Position numbers and translations under genes: made by a program. From NCBI GenBank assembly GCA_905221605.1, contig CAJNDS010001441.1:1-18780 (forward strand): a DNA stretch of 18,780 nt, given 5' to 3'. This DNA comes from Symbiodinium natans (Eukaryota; Sar; Dinophyceae; Suessiales; Symbiodiniaceae). The notes beneath the pieces were generated by a model. The model had not been told where the DNA came from and ran no database searches. It saw nothing but the letters and a program-made list of their open reading frames with translations. Position 1 is the first letter of the stretch; every line of letters begins with the position of its first letter. This document shows, one piece after another, positions 1 to 7,849 of this stretch.

Positions 1-317
1 CCTCCAGCCCCCAGCCCCTCCAGCCCCTCCAGCCCCTCCAGCCCCTCCAGCCCCTCCCAGCCCCTCCAGCCACTCCGGCCCCTCCGGCCCTTCCAGCCCC
101 TCCAGCCCCTCCAGCCCCTCCAGCCCCTCCACCTCCACCTCCAGCCCTCCCTACAGCCCCGCCAGCCCCTCCAGCCCCTCCCCCAGCCCCAGCCCCACAA
201 CCCCAAGGACAAAAGCAAAAAACAAAACCCGGCAAAACCCCCCAAAACCCCCCAAAACCCCCCAAAACCCCCCAAAACCCCCCAAAACCCCGGACACAAA
301 CCCTATACAATTTCTAT
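1..317 (+). repeat. Small telomere-embedded block S0 (left-truncated)
   Basis: This is the right part of a small block that begins outside the window. Positions 1-190 are a CCCCTCCAG-type 9-bp minisatellite with CCGG and CCTCCACCT variants. Positions about 190-240 are a transition with CCCCACAACCCCAAGG and a run of A-rich sequence. Positions about 230-290 hold about five AAAACCCCCC decamers. The block ends with the right inverted motif TACAATTTCTAT at 306-317, directly followed by telomeric heptamers. Its order of parts is the same as in the complete small blocks further right. Confidence 0.85.
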
Positions 318-373
318 AAACCCTAAACCCTAAACCCTAAACCCTAAACCCTAAACCCTAAACCCTAAACCCT
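318..373 (+). repeat. Interstitial telomeric tract a (CCCTAAA)n
   Basis: About eight CCCTAAA heptamers lie between the right motif of block S0 and the leader of block S1. The C-rich strand is on the plus strand, the same as in every other tract in the window. It is short and nearly perfect. Confidence 0.95.
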
Positions 374-1020
374 CAAGGCCAGAATAAATAGAAATTGTAA
401 GTGTTTCATTACGAGCAGCTCGTGCAATAATCCTTCATCCTTCACAGTGCAAAAATCATCCCCTCCAGCCCAATTTGTCCCCTGCCAGCCCCTCCAGCCC
501 CTCCAGCCCCTCCAGCCCCCTCCAGCCCCCTCAGCCCCCAGCCCCTCCAGCCCCTCCAGCCCCTCCAGCCCCTCCAGCCCCTCCAGCCCCTCCAGCCCCT
601 CCAGCCCCTCCAGCCCCTCCAGCCCCTCCAGCCCCTCCAGCCCCTCCAGCCCCTCCAGTCCCTCCAGCCCCTTTAGTCCCTCTTGGCCCCTCCAGCCCCT
701 CCGGCCCCTCCGGCCCTTCCAGCCCCTCCAGCCCCTCCAGCCCCTCCAGCCCCTCCAGCCCCTCCAGCCCCTCCAGCCCCTCCACAGCCTCCAGCCCCCT
801 CCAGCCCCTCCAGCGCCTCCAGCCCCTCCAGCCCCTCCAGCCCCTCCAGCCAATCCAGCCAATCCAGCTCCAGCCCCTCCAGCCCCTACAGCCCCGCCAG
901 CCCCTCCAGCCCCTCCCCCAGCCCCAGCCCCACAACCCCAAGGACAAAAGCAAAAAACAAAACCCGGCAAAACCCCCCAAAACCCCCCAAAACCCCCCAA
1001 AACCCCCCAAAACCCCGGAC
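374..1020 (+). repeat. Small telomere-embedded block S1
   Basis: The leader 374-465 begins CAAGGCCAGAATAA, carries the left motif ATAGAAATTGTA at 388-399 and contains the odd palindrome ACGAGCAGCTCGT near 412-424. A CCCCTCCAG minisatellite covers about 480-925, and the AAAACCCCCC tract covers about 958-1018. Unlike the other blocks, the right end is deleted. Sequence jumps from CCCCGGAC straight into telomeric repeats, so the right inverted motif is absent. Long proline/serine-rich or glycine-rich open frames cross this block in several phases because the 9-bp unit has no stop codon in any frame. They use non-ATG starts and are not taken as genes. Confidence 0.85.
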
Positions 1021-1117
1021 AACCCTAAACCCTAAACCCTAAACCCTAAACCCTAAACCCTAAACCCTAAACCCTAAACCCTAAACCCTAAACCCTAAAC
1101 CCTAAACCCTAAACCCT
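1021..1117 (+). repeat. Interstitial telomeric tract b (CCCTAAA)n
   Basis: About thirteen near-perfect CCCTAAA heptamers lie in the same orientation as the other tracts. On the left it joins block S1, which has lost its terminal motif. On the right it joins the leader of block S2. Confidence 0.95.
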
Positions 1118-1727
1118 CAAGGCCAGAATAAATAGAAATTGTAAGTGCTTCATTACGAGCAGCTCGTGCAATAATCCTTCATCCTTCACAGTGCAAAAAT
1201 ATTCCCCTCTCAGCACCCACTTGCCCCTCCAGCCCCTCCACCCTCCATCCCCCTCCAGCCCCCTCACCCCCGCCCCTCCGCCCCCAGCCCCTCCAGCCCC
1301 TCCAGCCCCTCCACCCCTCCAGCCCCTCCAGCCCCTCCAGCACCGCCCCTCCGCCCTTCCAGCCCCCTTCCATCCCCTCCAGCCCCATCCAGGCCCGCCA
1401 CCTCCACCTCCACCTCCAGCCCCTCCAGCCCCTCCAGCCCCTCCAGCCCCTCCAGCCCCTCCAGCCCCTCCACAGCCTCCAGCCCCCTCCAGCCCCTCCA
1501 GCGCCTCCAGCCCCTCCAGCCCCTCCAGCCCCTCCAGCCAATCCAGCCAATCCAGCTCCAGCCCCTCCAGCCCCTCCAGCCCCGCCAGCCCCTCCAGCCC
1601 CTCCAGCCCCAGCCCCACAACCCCAAGGACAAAAGCAAAAAACAAAACCCGGCAAAACCCCCCAAAACCCCCCAAAACCCCCCAAAACCCCCCAAAACTC
1701 CGGACACAAACCCTATACAATTTCTAT
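1118..1727 (+). repeat. Small telomere-embedded block S2
   Basis: The left motif ATAGAAATTGTA is at 1132-1143 and the right motif TACAATTTCTAT at 1716-1727, giving a motif-to-motif length of 596 bp. The leader is nearly identical to those of S1 and S3. The minisatellite (about 1225-1612) is the most divergent of the set. Its left half has many CACC, CGCCCC and CATCC variants and a triple CCACCT run near 1400, while its right half matches the other blocks, including the paired CCAATCCAGC units. The AAAACCCCCC tract is at about 1640-1698. Confidence 0.88.
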
Positions 1728-1753
1728 ACCCTAAACCCTAAACCCTAAACCCT
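1728..1753 (+). repeat. Interstitial telomeric tract c, very short
   Basis: Fewer than four CCCTAAA heptamers separate blocks S2 and S3. This is the shortest tract in the window, so the two small blocks are almost adjacent. Confidence 0.92.
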
Positions 1754-2374
1754 CAAGGCCAGAATAAATAGAAATTGTAAGTGTTTCATTACGAGCAGCT
1801 CGTGCAATAATCCTTCATCCTTCACAGTGCAAAAATATTCCCCTCTCAGCCCACTTGCCCCTCCAGCCCCTCCAGCCCCTCCAGCCCCTCCAGCCCCCTC
1901 CAGCCCCCTCACCCCCCAGCCCCTCCAGCCCCCAGCCCCTCCAGCCCCTCCAGCCCCTCCAGCCCCTCCAGCCCCTCCCAGCCCCTCCAGCCACTCCGGC
2001 CCCTCCGGCCCTTCCAGCCCCTCCAGCCCCTCCAGCCCCTCCAGCCCCTCCACCTCCACCTCCACCCCTCCAGCCCCTCCAGCCCTCCACAGCCTCCAGC
2101 CCCCCTCCAGCCCCTCCAGCCCCTCCAGCCCCTCCAGCCCCTCCAGCCCCTCCAGCGGCTCCAGCCCCTCCAGCCCCTCCAGCCCCTCCAGCCAATCCAG
2201 CCAATCCAGCTCCAGCCCCTCCAGCCCCTACAGCCCCGCCAGCCCCTCCAGCCCCTCCCCCAGCCCCAGCCCCACAACCCCAAGGACAAAAGCAAAAAAC
2301 AAAACCCGGCAAAACCCCCCAAAACCCCCCAAAACCCCCCAAAACCCCGGACACAAACCCTATACAATTTCTAT
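1754..2374 (+). repeat. Small telomere-embedded block S3
   Basis: The left motif is at 1768-1779 and the right motif TACAATTTCTAT at 2363-2374, 607 bp motif to motif. The leader holds the ACGAGCAGCTCGT palindrome. The CCCCTCCAG minisatellite is at about 1857-2270 and includes a CCGGCCCCTCCGG variant, a CCTCCACCT run and a GCGGCT variant. The AAAACCCCCC tract is at about 2306-2346. Variant by variant it matches blocks S5 (9403-10024) and S6 (16496-17135), so it marks the start of composite unit 1. Confidence 0.88.
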
Positions 2375-2791
2375 AAACCCTAAACCCTAAACCCTAAACC
2401 CTAAACCCTAAACCCCTAAACCCCTAAACCCCTAAACCCCTAAACCCCTAAACCCCTAAACCCCTAAACCCCTAAACCCCTAAACCCCTAACCCCCTAAC
2501 CCCTAACCCCTAAACCCTAAACCCTAAACCCTAAACCCTAAACCCTAAACCCTAAACCCTAAACCCTAAACCCTAAACCCTAAACCCTAAACCCTAAACC
2601 CTAAACCCTAAACCCTAAACCCTAAACCCTAAACCCTAAACCCTAAACCTAACCCTAAACCCTAAACCCTAAACCCTAAACCCTAAACCCTAAACCCTAA
2701 ACCCTAAACCCTAAACCCTAAACCCTAAACCCTAAACCCTAAACCCTAAACCCTAAACCCTAAAACCCTAAAACCCTAAACCCTAAACCCT
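2375..2791 (+). repeat. Interstitial telomeric tract d with CCCCTAAA variants
   Basis: This is the longest telomeric tract, about 417 bp. It is mostly CCCTAAA, but a run of about ten octamers CCCCTAAA, followed by a few CCCCTAA or CCCCCTAA forms, occupies about 2411-2515. Further right are an isolated CCTAA near 2646 and CCCTAAAA forms near 2760-2775. It joins block S3 to the first large block. Confidence 0.95.
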
Positions 2792-2805
2792 CAAGACCAG
2801 GATAA

Positions 2806-2817
2806 ATAGAAATTGTA
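2806..2817 (+). repeat. Left inverted motif of block L1
   Basis: ATAGAAATTGTA lies 14 bases inside the telomeric junction. It is the exact reverse complement of TACAATTTCTAT at 8689-8700. The same left motif is found at 388, 1132, 1768, 8750, 9417, 10268, 16510 and 17485. Large blocks have GACCAGGATAA before it and TGTG after it, while most small blocks have GGCCAGAATAA and AGTG. Confidence 0.85.
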
Positions 2818-2959
2818 TGTGTTTCATTACGAATAGCTCGATTCCTGCAGGCAAAGAGGTTTAAGTAAATTGAACATATTGGCACAGTTGACCCCTGCAA
2901 ACCCTTATCCTGTCTCACTAGTTACCTCAACTAGGGAGGAGAAGGCCAAGCTCCTTGAT
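2818..2959 (+). other. Unique leader of block L1
   Basis: The large-block leader shares TGTTTCATTACGA with the small blocks and then diverges. It contains CTCGATTCCTGCAGG and a low-complexity-free stretch of about 130 bp with no convincing open frame. It is almost unchanged in L2 (10280-10421) and L3 (17497-17638). Toward its right end it carries a degenerate CAACTAGGGAGGAG form of the 65-bp array unit. No gene or RNA was recognised. Confidence 0.6.
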
Positions 2960-5781
2960 TGCATTCACACAAGCCCCGATCCCTGACCCAAATTCAGGAG
3001 GCTAACGCAAGGCTCGTATTCACACAGGCTTTGATCACATCCCGACCTGGAATGCAAGGCTCCCTACCCAGTTGTGGGGGGGGGGGGGAACGCAAAGGCT
3101 CCTTCAGTTACATAAGCCCTGCTCACACACCGACCCAATTAGGGAGGTGAATACAAAGGCTCCTTGGCAGCATTCACACAGGCTCTGATCACATCCCGAC
3201 CCAATTAGGGAGGGGAACGCAAAGGCTCCATGGCTGCATTTACACATGCCCTCATCACATCCCGACCCAATTAGGGAGGGGAATGCAAGGCTCCTTGGCT
3301 GCATTTACACAGGCCCTGATCACATCCCGACCCAATTAGGGAGGTGAATACAAAGGCTCCTGGGCTGCATTTACACAGCCCCTGATCACATCCTGACCCA
3401 ATTCGGGAGGTGAACACTGCATTTACACAGGCCCTGATCACATCCTGACCCAAAGTAGGGAGAGAAACAAAAGGCTCCTTGTCTGCATTTACACAGGCCC
3501 TGATCACATCCCGACCCAATTAGGGAGGTGACTACAAAGGCTCCTTGGCAGCATTCACACAGGCCCTGATCACATCCCGACCCAATTAGGGAGGGGAATG
3601 CAAGGCTCCTTGGCTGCATTGACACAGGCCCTGATCACATCCCGACCCAATTAGGGAGAATCACAAGGCTCCTTGGCTGCATTTACACAGGGCTTGATCA
3701 CATCCCGACCCAATTAGGGAGGTGACTACAAAGGCTCCTTGGCAGCATTCACAGAGGCCCTGATCACATCCCGACCCAATTAGGGAGGGGAATGCAAGGC
3801 TCCTTGGCTGCATTTACACAGGCCCTGATCACATCCCGACCCAATTAGGGAGAATCACAAGGCTCCTTGGCTGCATTTACACCGGTCTTGATCACATCCC
3901 GACCCAATTAGGGAGGTGAATACAAAGGCTCCTTGGCTGCATTTACACAGGCCCTGGTCACATCCCGACTCAATTAGGGAGGGAAATGCAAGGCTCCTTG
4001 GCTGCGTTTAGACAGGCCCTGATCACATCCCGACCCAATTAGGGAGATGAACACAAGCCTCCTTGGCAGCATTTTCACAGGCCCTGATCACATCCCGACC
4101 CAATTAGGGAGAATCACAAGGCTCCTTGGCTGCATTTACTCAGGTCTTGATCACATCCCGACCCAATTAGGGAGGTGAATACAAAGGCTCCTTGGCTGCA
4201 GTTACACAGGCCCTGATCACATCCCGACCCAATTCGGGAGGGGAATGCAAGGCTCCTTGGCTGCATTTACACAGGCTGACCCAATTAGGGAGAGCAACAC
4301 AAGGCTCCTTGGCTGCATTTACACAGCCCTTGATCACATCCCGACCCAATTAGGGAGGTAAATACAAAGGCTCCTTGGCAGCATTCACACAGGCCCTTAT
4401 CACATCCCGACCCAATTAGGGAGGGGAATGCAAGGCTCCTTGGCTGCATTTACACAGGCCCTGATCACATCCCGACCCAATTAGGGAGGGGAATGCCAAG
4501 GCTCCTTGGCTGCATGCAAACAGGCCCTGGTCACATCCAGACCCAATTAGGGAGGGGAATGCAAGGCTCCTTGGCTGCATTTACACAAACCCTGATCACA
4601 TCCTGACCCATTTAGGGAGGGCAATGCAAGGCTCCCTGGCTGCATTTACACAGGCCCTGGGAGGGGAATGCAAGGCTCCTTGGCTGCATTTACACAGGCC
4701 CTGATCACCTCCCGACCCAATTAGGGAGAATCACAAGGCTCCTTGGCTGCATTTACACAGGTCTTGATCACATCCCGACCCAATTAGGGAGGTGAATACA
4801 AAGGCTCCTTGGCTGCAGTTACACAGGCTCTGATCACATCCCGACCCAATTCGGGAGGGGAACGCAAGGCTCCTTGGCTGCATTTACACAGGCCCTGATC
4901 ACATCCTGATCCAATTAGGGAGAGAAACACAAGGCTCCTTGGCTGCATTTACACAGCCCTTGATCACATCCCGACCCCATTAGGAAGGTAAATACAAAGG
5001 CTCCTTGGCTGCATTTACACAGCCCTTGATCACATCCCGACCCAATTAGGGAAGGGAATGCAATGCTTCTTGGCTGCATTCACACAGGCCCTGATCACAT
5101 CCGGACCCAATTCGGGAAGGGAATGCAAGGCTACTTGGCTGCAGTCACACCACATCCGGACCTTGGCTGCATTTACACAGCCCTTGATCAATTAGGGAGG
5201 TAAATACAAAGGCTCCTTGGCAGCATTCACACAGCCCCTGATCACATCCCGACCCAATTAGGGAGGGGAATGCAAGGCTCCTTGGCTGCATTTACACAGG
5301 CCCTGATCACATCCCGACCCAATTAGGGAGGGGAATGCCACGGCTCCTTGGCTGCATGCAAACAGGCCCTGGTCACATCCCGACCCAATTAGGGAGGGGA
5401 ATGCAAGGCTCCTTGGCTGCATTTACACAAACCCTGATCACATCCTGACCCATTTAGTGAGGGCAATGCAAGGCTCCCTGGCTGCATTTACACAGGCCCT
5501 GGGAGGGGAATGCAAGGCTCCTTGGCTGCATTTACACAGGCCCTGATCACATCCCGACCCAATTAGGGAGAATCACAAGTCTCCTTGGCTGCATTTCGCA
5601 CAGGTCTTGATCACATCCCGACCCAATTAGGGAGGTGAATACAAAGGCTCCTTGGCTGCAGTTACACAGGCCCTGATCACATCCCGCCCCAATTCGGGAG
5701 GGGAACGCAAGGCTCCTTGGCTGCATTTACACAGGCCCTGATCACATCCTGACCCAATTAGGGAGAGAAACACAAGGCTCC
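2960..5781 (+). repeat. 65-bp tandem repeat array, L1 main array (~40 units)
   Basis: The units have a modal length of 65 bp (62-67). They carry GGCTCCTTGGCTGCATT, then ACACAGGCCCTGATCACAT, then CCCGACCCAATTAGGG, then a variable spacer of four types (GGGGAATGCAA, GGTGAATACAAA, AGAATCACAA, AGAGAAACACAA). The spacer types recur in order, giving a trimer of about 194 bp near 3530-3920. A larger duplication also exists: about 4345-4925 repeats at about 5190-5767 with an 842-bp offset. Two units near 4650 and 5490 have lost the centre of the repeat (CCCTG joined to GGAGG). Minus-strand open frames rich in Gly-Ser-Gly-Cys-Asp-Gln arise from 66-bp and 63-bp variants and change frame at 65-bp units, so they are not genes. 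Confidence 0.92.
3076..3088 (+). repeat. Poly-G tract in L1
   Basis: A run of 13 Gs interrupts a degenerate array unit. The equivalent run has 11 Gs in L2 (10538-10548) and 17 in L3 (17753-17769). It is a hypervariable homopolymer and also a place where read errors are likely. Confidence 0.85.
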
Positions 5782-6427
5782 AGGAAGATGGCACTGTGCT
5801 GGTGGAAGGAGTGCAGGGCAAGACCGCTTCCCCAGCTCGTCTAGACTGCTTGCACAAAGCCTTGCAAGAGCTGAAAGCGCAGCACCGCCTCTACCAGGCA
5901 AACCCAGCAGTGGAGGGAGCCTTAACAAGAATGGAAATCATCCTCGCTGGAAAAGTGCAGCCGTGTACAAGCGCAGCGGCAACGACAGACCGCGAAACCT
6001 CCCAAGGGCGCCAAACGGGGAGTCCGGTGGCTCACACTCCTCGGCCTTGGGGGGCGAAGCGCAGCACTCGGAAAACGCAGCGGCCTCTGTCGAAACAATG
6101 GAAGAGAAGGAAGACAGGCTAGAGATGACGTACCTTATCCCCAAAGAGCTGAAAGCCCCCAGAGCGGACACTGTGGAGCTGCAGAAAATCCGAAGCACTT
6201 CGGAGCTCACGGACGACATGGACGTGAAGTTCTTCCCACACCTGTTTTCCACGGGCACAGGCGGATGGCAGAATGGATATGGAAGCTTCTCCCAATACGC
6301 TCGCAAGCTCTCGGGCAACATCAACGTGAGGATCGGCAACCAGCAGGCTCCAGGCGGGAAGACCAAGTACCAAGAGGGCAAAGGTCAGGTGTTTACAGCC
6401 CTGAGGGACATCCCAAAAAGCACCTGA
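5782..6427 (+). pseudogene. Helitron-like protein fragment, frameshifted (copy 1)
   Basis: A GC-rich coding-like module interrupts the 65-bp array. The first frame (5784-6020) reads EDGTVLVEGVQG and then an ALQELKAQHRLYQ segment. After a one-base loss in a G run at about 6016-6020 (four Gs here, five in copy 2), the sense continues in another frame to a TGA at 6425-6427. That part contains MDVKFFPHLFSTGTGGW followed by GSFSQYARKLSG. The pattern 'FPHLF.xG.GGW ... YAR' preceded by 'AL..LK...LY' resembles the conserved stretch just upstream of the Helitron Rep (Helitron_like_N) domain. The HUH Rep motifs and the Pif1-type helicase are absent, as are the Helitron end signals (5' TC, 3' hairpin plus CTRR). 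No ATG precedes the fragment, whose left edge follows a CCAG that could be a splice acceptor. Family assignment is from motif memory only, so it is tentative. Confidence 0.4.
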
Positions 6428-6470
6428 GATTGCTTATCACTGAGCATTCTTTAGAGAAGAGAGCGCAGCG
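6428..6470 (+). other. 3' edge of the coding-like module in L1
   Basis: These 43 bases follow the stop codon and lead back into the array at CAAGGCTCC (6471-6479). The same nine bases end the array on the left at 5773-5781. The 689-bp insert 5782-6470 is thus flanked by a direct repeat, which may be a target duplication or simply two array units. Confidence 0.55.
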
Positions 6471-6845
6471 CAAGGCTCCGTGGCTGCATTTACCGGCCCT
6501 GATCACATCCCGACCGAACTAGGCAGGGGAACACAAGGCTCTGTGCCTGCATTTACAGGCCCTGATCACATCCCGACCCAAGTAGGGAGGGGAATGCAAG
6601 GCTCCTTGGCTGCATCTGCACAGGTCCTGCTCACACCCTGAAGGGAACACAAGGCTCCTTGGCTTCATACACAGGCCCTGATCACATCCCTACCCAATTA
6701 GGGAGGCCAAGGCTCCTTGGCTGCGTTCACGCAGGCCCTGATCACATCCGACCCAGTCAGGGAGGGAAAGCAAGGCTCCTTGGCTGCATTTACACAGGCC
6801 CTGATCACATCCTGACCCAGTTAGGGAAGGGAACGCAAAGGCTCC
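6471..6845 (+). repeat. 65-bp tandem repeat array, L1 second segment
   Basis: About six degenerate units of the same 65-bp repeat lie here, several shortened (for example ATTTACCGGCCCTG and CACACCCTGAAGGG). They separate the Helitron-like module from the Josephin-like exon. The last unit runs into the exon after GGCTCCTTGG. Confidence 0.88.
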
Positions 6846-6855
6846 TTGGGGGCAG

Positions 6856-7256
6856 CCTTCTTCACTGAAGCGGACATGGACAACGCCGTGCAGGTTGGCC
6901 TCGAAGAAGGTGGGGTGGAACGAGGTGAAGCTGCAGAGGACCACGCGGCGCCAGGTGGCTTCTACTCCTCGGAAGTGCTTTCGCAGGTACTGCAAACCAA
7001 AGCCATGGCTGCTTTTGGTCGTGTGAGGTGGCAAATGGACCTTCAACCCGTCGTGAGCAAGCACGATCTGGAAGCAGCTGCCGGGGCGGTGCAGAACCGG
7101 GACAACGCACACTGGGTGGCATATCGATATTTCCATGAGAAGATCTTCAGGTTGGACTCCCTGGCTCGTACCCGCAGAGCAGAGCAGATACCGGAAGCCG
7201 TCTTCTTGGCGGAGCTCGCTCGACATCCCGCGACCTACTGCATCCGAGAGGTCTAG
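6856..7256 (+). CDS. Josephin-type deubiquitinase domain, partial exon (copy 1)
   Basis: The frame is open to a TAG at 7254-7256 and gives about 133 residues. It begins AFFTEADMDNA, has an acidic linker, then GGFYSSEVLSQVLQTK, later DNAHWVAYRYF, then IFRLDSLA, FLAEL and a final YCIREV. Josephin domains (ataxin-3, JOSD1/2; peptidase family C86, cysteine proteases that cleave ubiquitin chains) have this same series: F-S-hydrophobic after the Cys helix, G-(F/N)-(F/Y)-S/D-x-x-V-hydrophobic, H-W for the catalytic His, (N)-L-(N/D)-S-L for the third catalytic position, F-L-x-x-L, and a closing hydrophobic strand. The His and an Asp at the third position are present. The N-terminal segment with the nucleophilic Cys is missing. 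Upstream is array DNA, and no ATG precedes 6876. A GCAG at 6852-6855 could be a splice acceptor, so this may be the last exon of a split gene or a dead fragment. The other copy differs by only a few bases. Confidence 0.55.
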
Positions 7257-7849
7257 CCGCGGCTGCCATCTCCTAACAATGTTGTGATGCCGCGAGGACA
7301 CCTCTGGTGCTCCACGCCAACGTTTCACCCCCCCACAGACCAGAGTTCTCACGCGAGATCGCACAAGGCAAGGCAGAAACCAAGGCGCCAGCTCATGCTC
7401 ATGTGATGGATGGATGTGTGGCAAGACTGGCGCCCCAGCAAACCTGAGCAACAACTGCGCCGCTCTTCTCTGCGGGCTCAAGATTAGAGTTACCCCAAAA
7501 AAAAGACATGGTTTTCTTTCAGAAACCTATCCAAAAAGCGAGACGAGGTGTCGAAACAATCAAATCAATATCACCATGACAAGACGAAAGACAAGAATAA
7601 CAAGCATTGGCTGTCAAGAACCAACATGCTCAACTTCTCCTGGCCCAGAACTGCAGACATGGACAGAAGACCACCAGACCTTCAAGCATCAGGTCCGTCT
7701 CTTCCACGGAGATCAGAAAGGTTTTAATGAATTGTTATATCAAATGTTGCCGAAGAGACACCTCCAGCAACAAATCAAATTCTTTTCCTCCCCGAGAAGG
7801 CTCAAGAGATCGTGGGACCGAAAATATTGCCCTTTCCACCCCAAATAGT
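7257..7849 (+). other. Non-repetitive segment 3' of the Josephin-like exon (L1)
   Basis: This mixed-composition sequence could be the 3' untranslated region or flank of the Josephin-like exon. An ATG-started frame of 144 codons (7414-7848) is present with the same length in copy 2 (14873-15307). It resembles no family I know, has no clear domain or membrane segment, and its two copies differ at amino-acid-changing sites such as GAT/GTT. I therefore give it little weight as a gene. An eight-A run at 7498-7505 reads AAACAAAA in copy 2. Confidence 0.4.

Noticed and set aside
230-290. AAAACCCCCC tract as a ciliate telomere
   Set aside because: It has six Cs rather than four, is very short, lies inside every block, and the adjoining true telomeric DNA is CCCTAAA.
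447-1042. Long proline/serine- or glycine-rich open frames over the small blocks (also at 1191-1748, 1827-2390, 8763-9101, 9476-10040, 16569-17151)
   Set aside because: The 9-bp CCCCTCCAG repeat has no stop codon in any frame on either strand, so several frames stay open at once. Starts are non-ATG and the frames run into telomeric or AAAACCCCCC repeats. This is composition, not coding evidence.
318-2791. Telomeric tracts as scars of chromosome end-to-end fusion
   Set aside because: All nine tracts have the same orientation. A fusion would give a head-to-head inversion of CCCTAAA into TTTAGGG.
2960-5781. 65-bp array as a CRISPR
   Set aside because: The whole 65-bp unit is repeated, with no unique spacers, and the context is a eukaryotic subtelomere.
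3104-5857. Minus-strand cysteine-rich open frames over the 65-bp array (also in L2 and L3)
   Set aside because: They translate array units of 63 or 66 bp and break wherever a 65-bp unit occurs. No start context or domain is present, and the pattern follows the DNA repeat.
5938-6381. Minus-strand 147-codon frame over the Helitron-like module (and 13397-13840)
   Set aside because: It is the antisense of a plus-strand frame with recognisable motifs. The two copies differ in their N-terminal and central reading because of the plus-strand indels, and no domain is seen.
6856-7256. The exon as a Ulp1/C48-type protease, common in some transposons
   Set aside because: The HW...DSL pattern alone would fit, but the Ulp1 Cys motif (QxNxxDCG) that should follow the Asp is absent, the frame ends soon after, and the upstream GFYSSEVL segment fits Josephin better.
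6690-7481. A 263-codon minus-strand frame opposite the Josephin-like exon (and 14149-14961 in copy 2)
   Set aside because: It is the antisense of an exon that has family motifs on the plus strand, and its C-terminal part translates 65-bp repeat units. It has no recognised domain.
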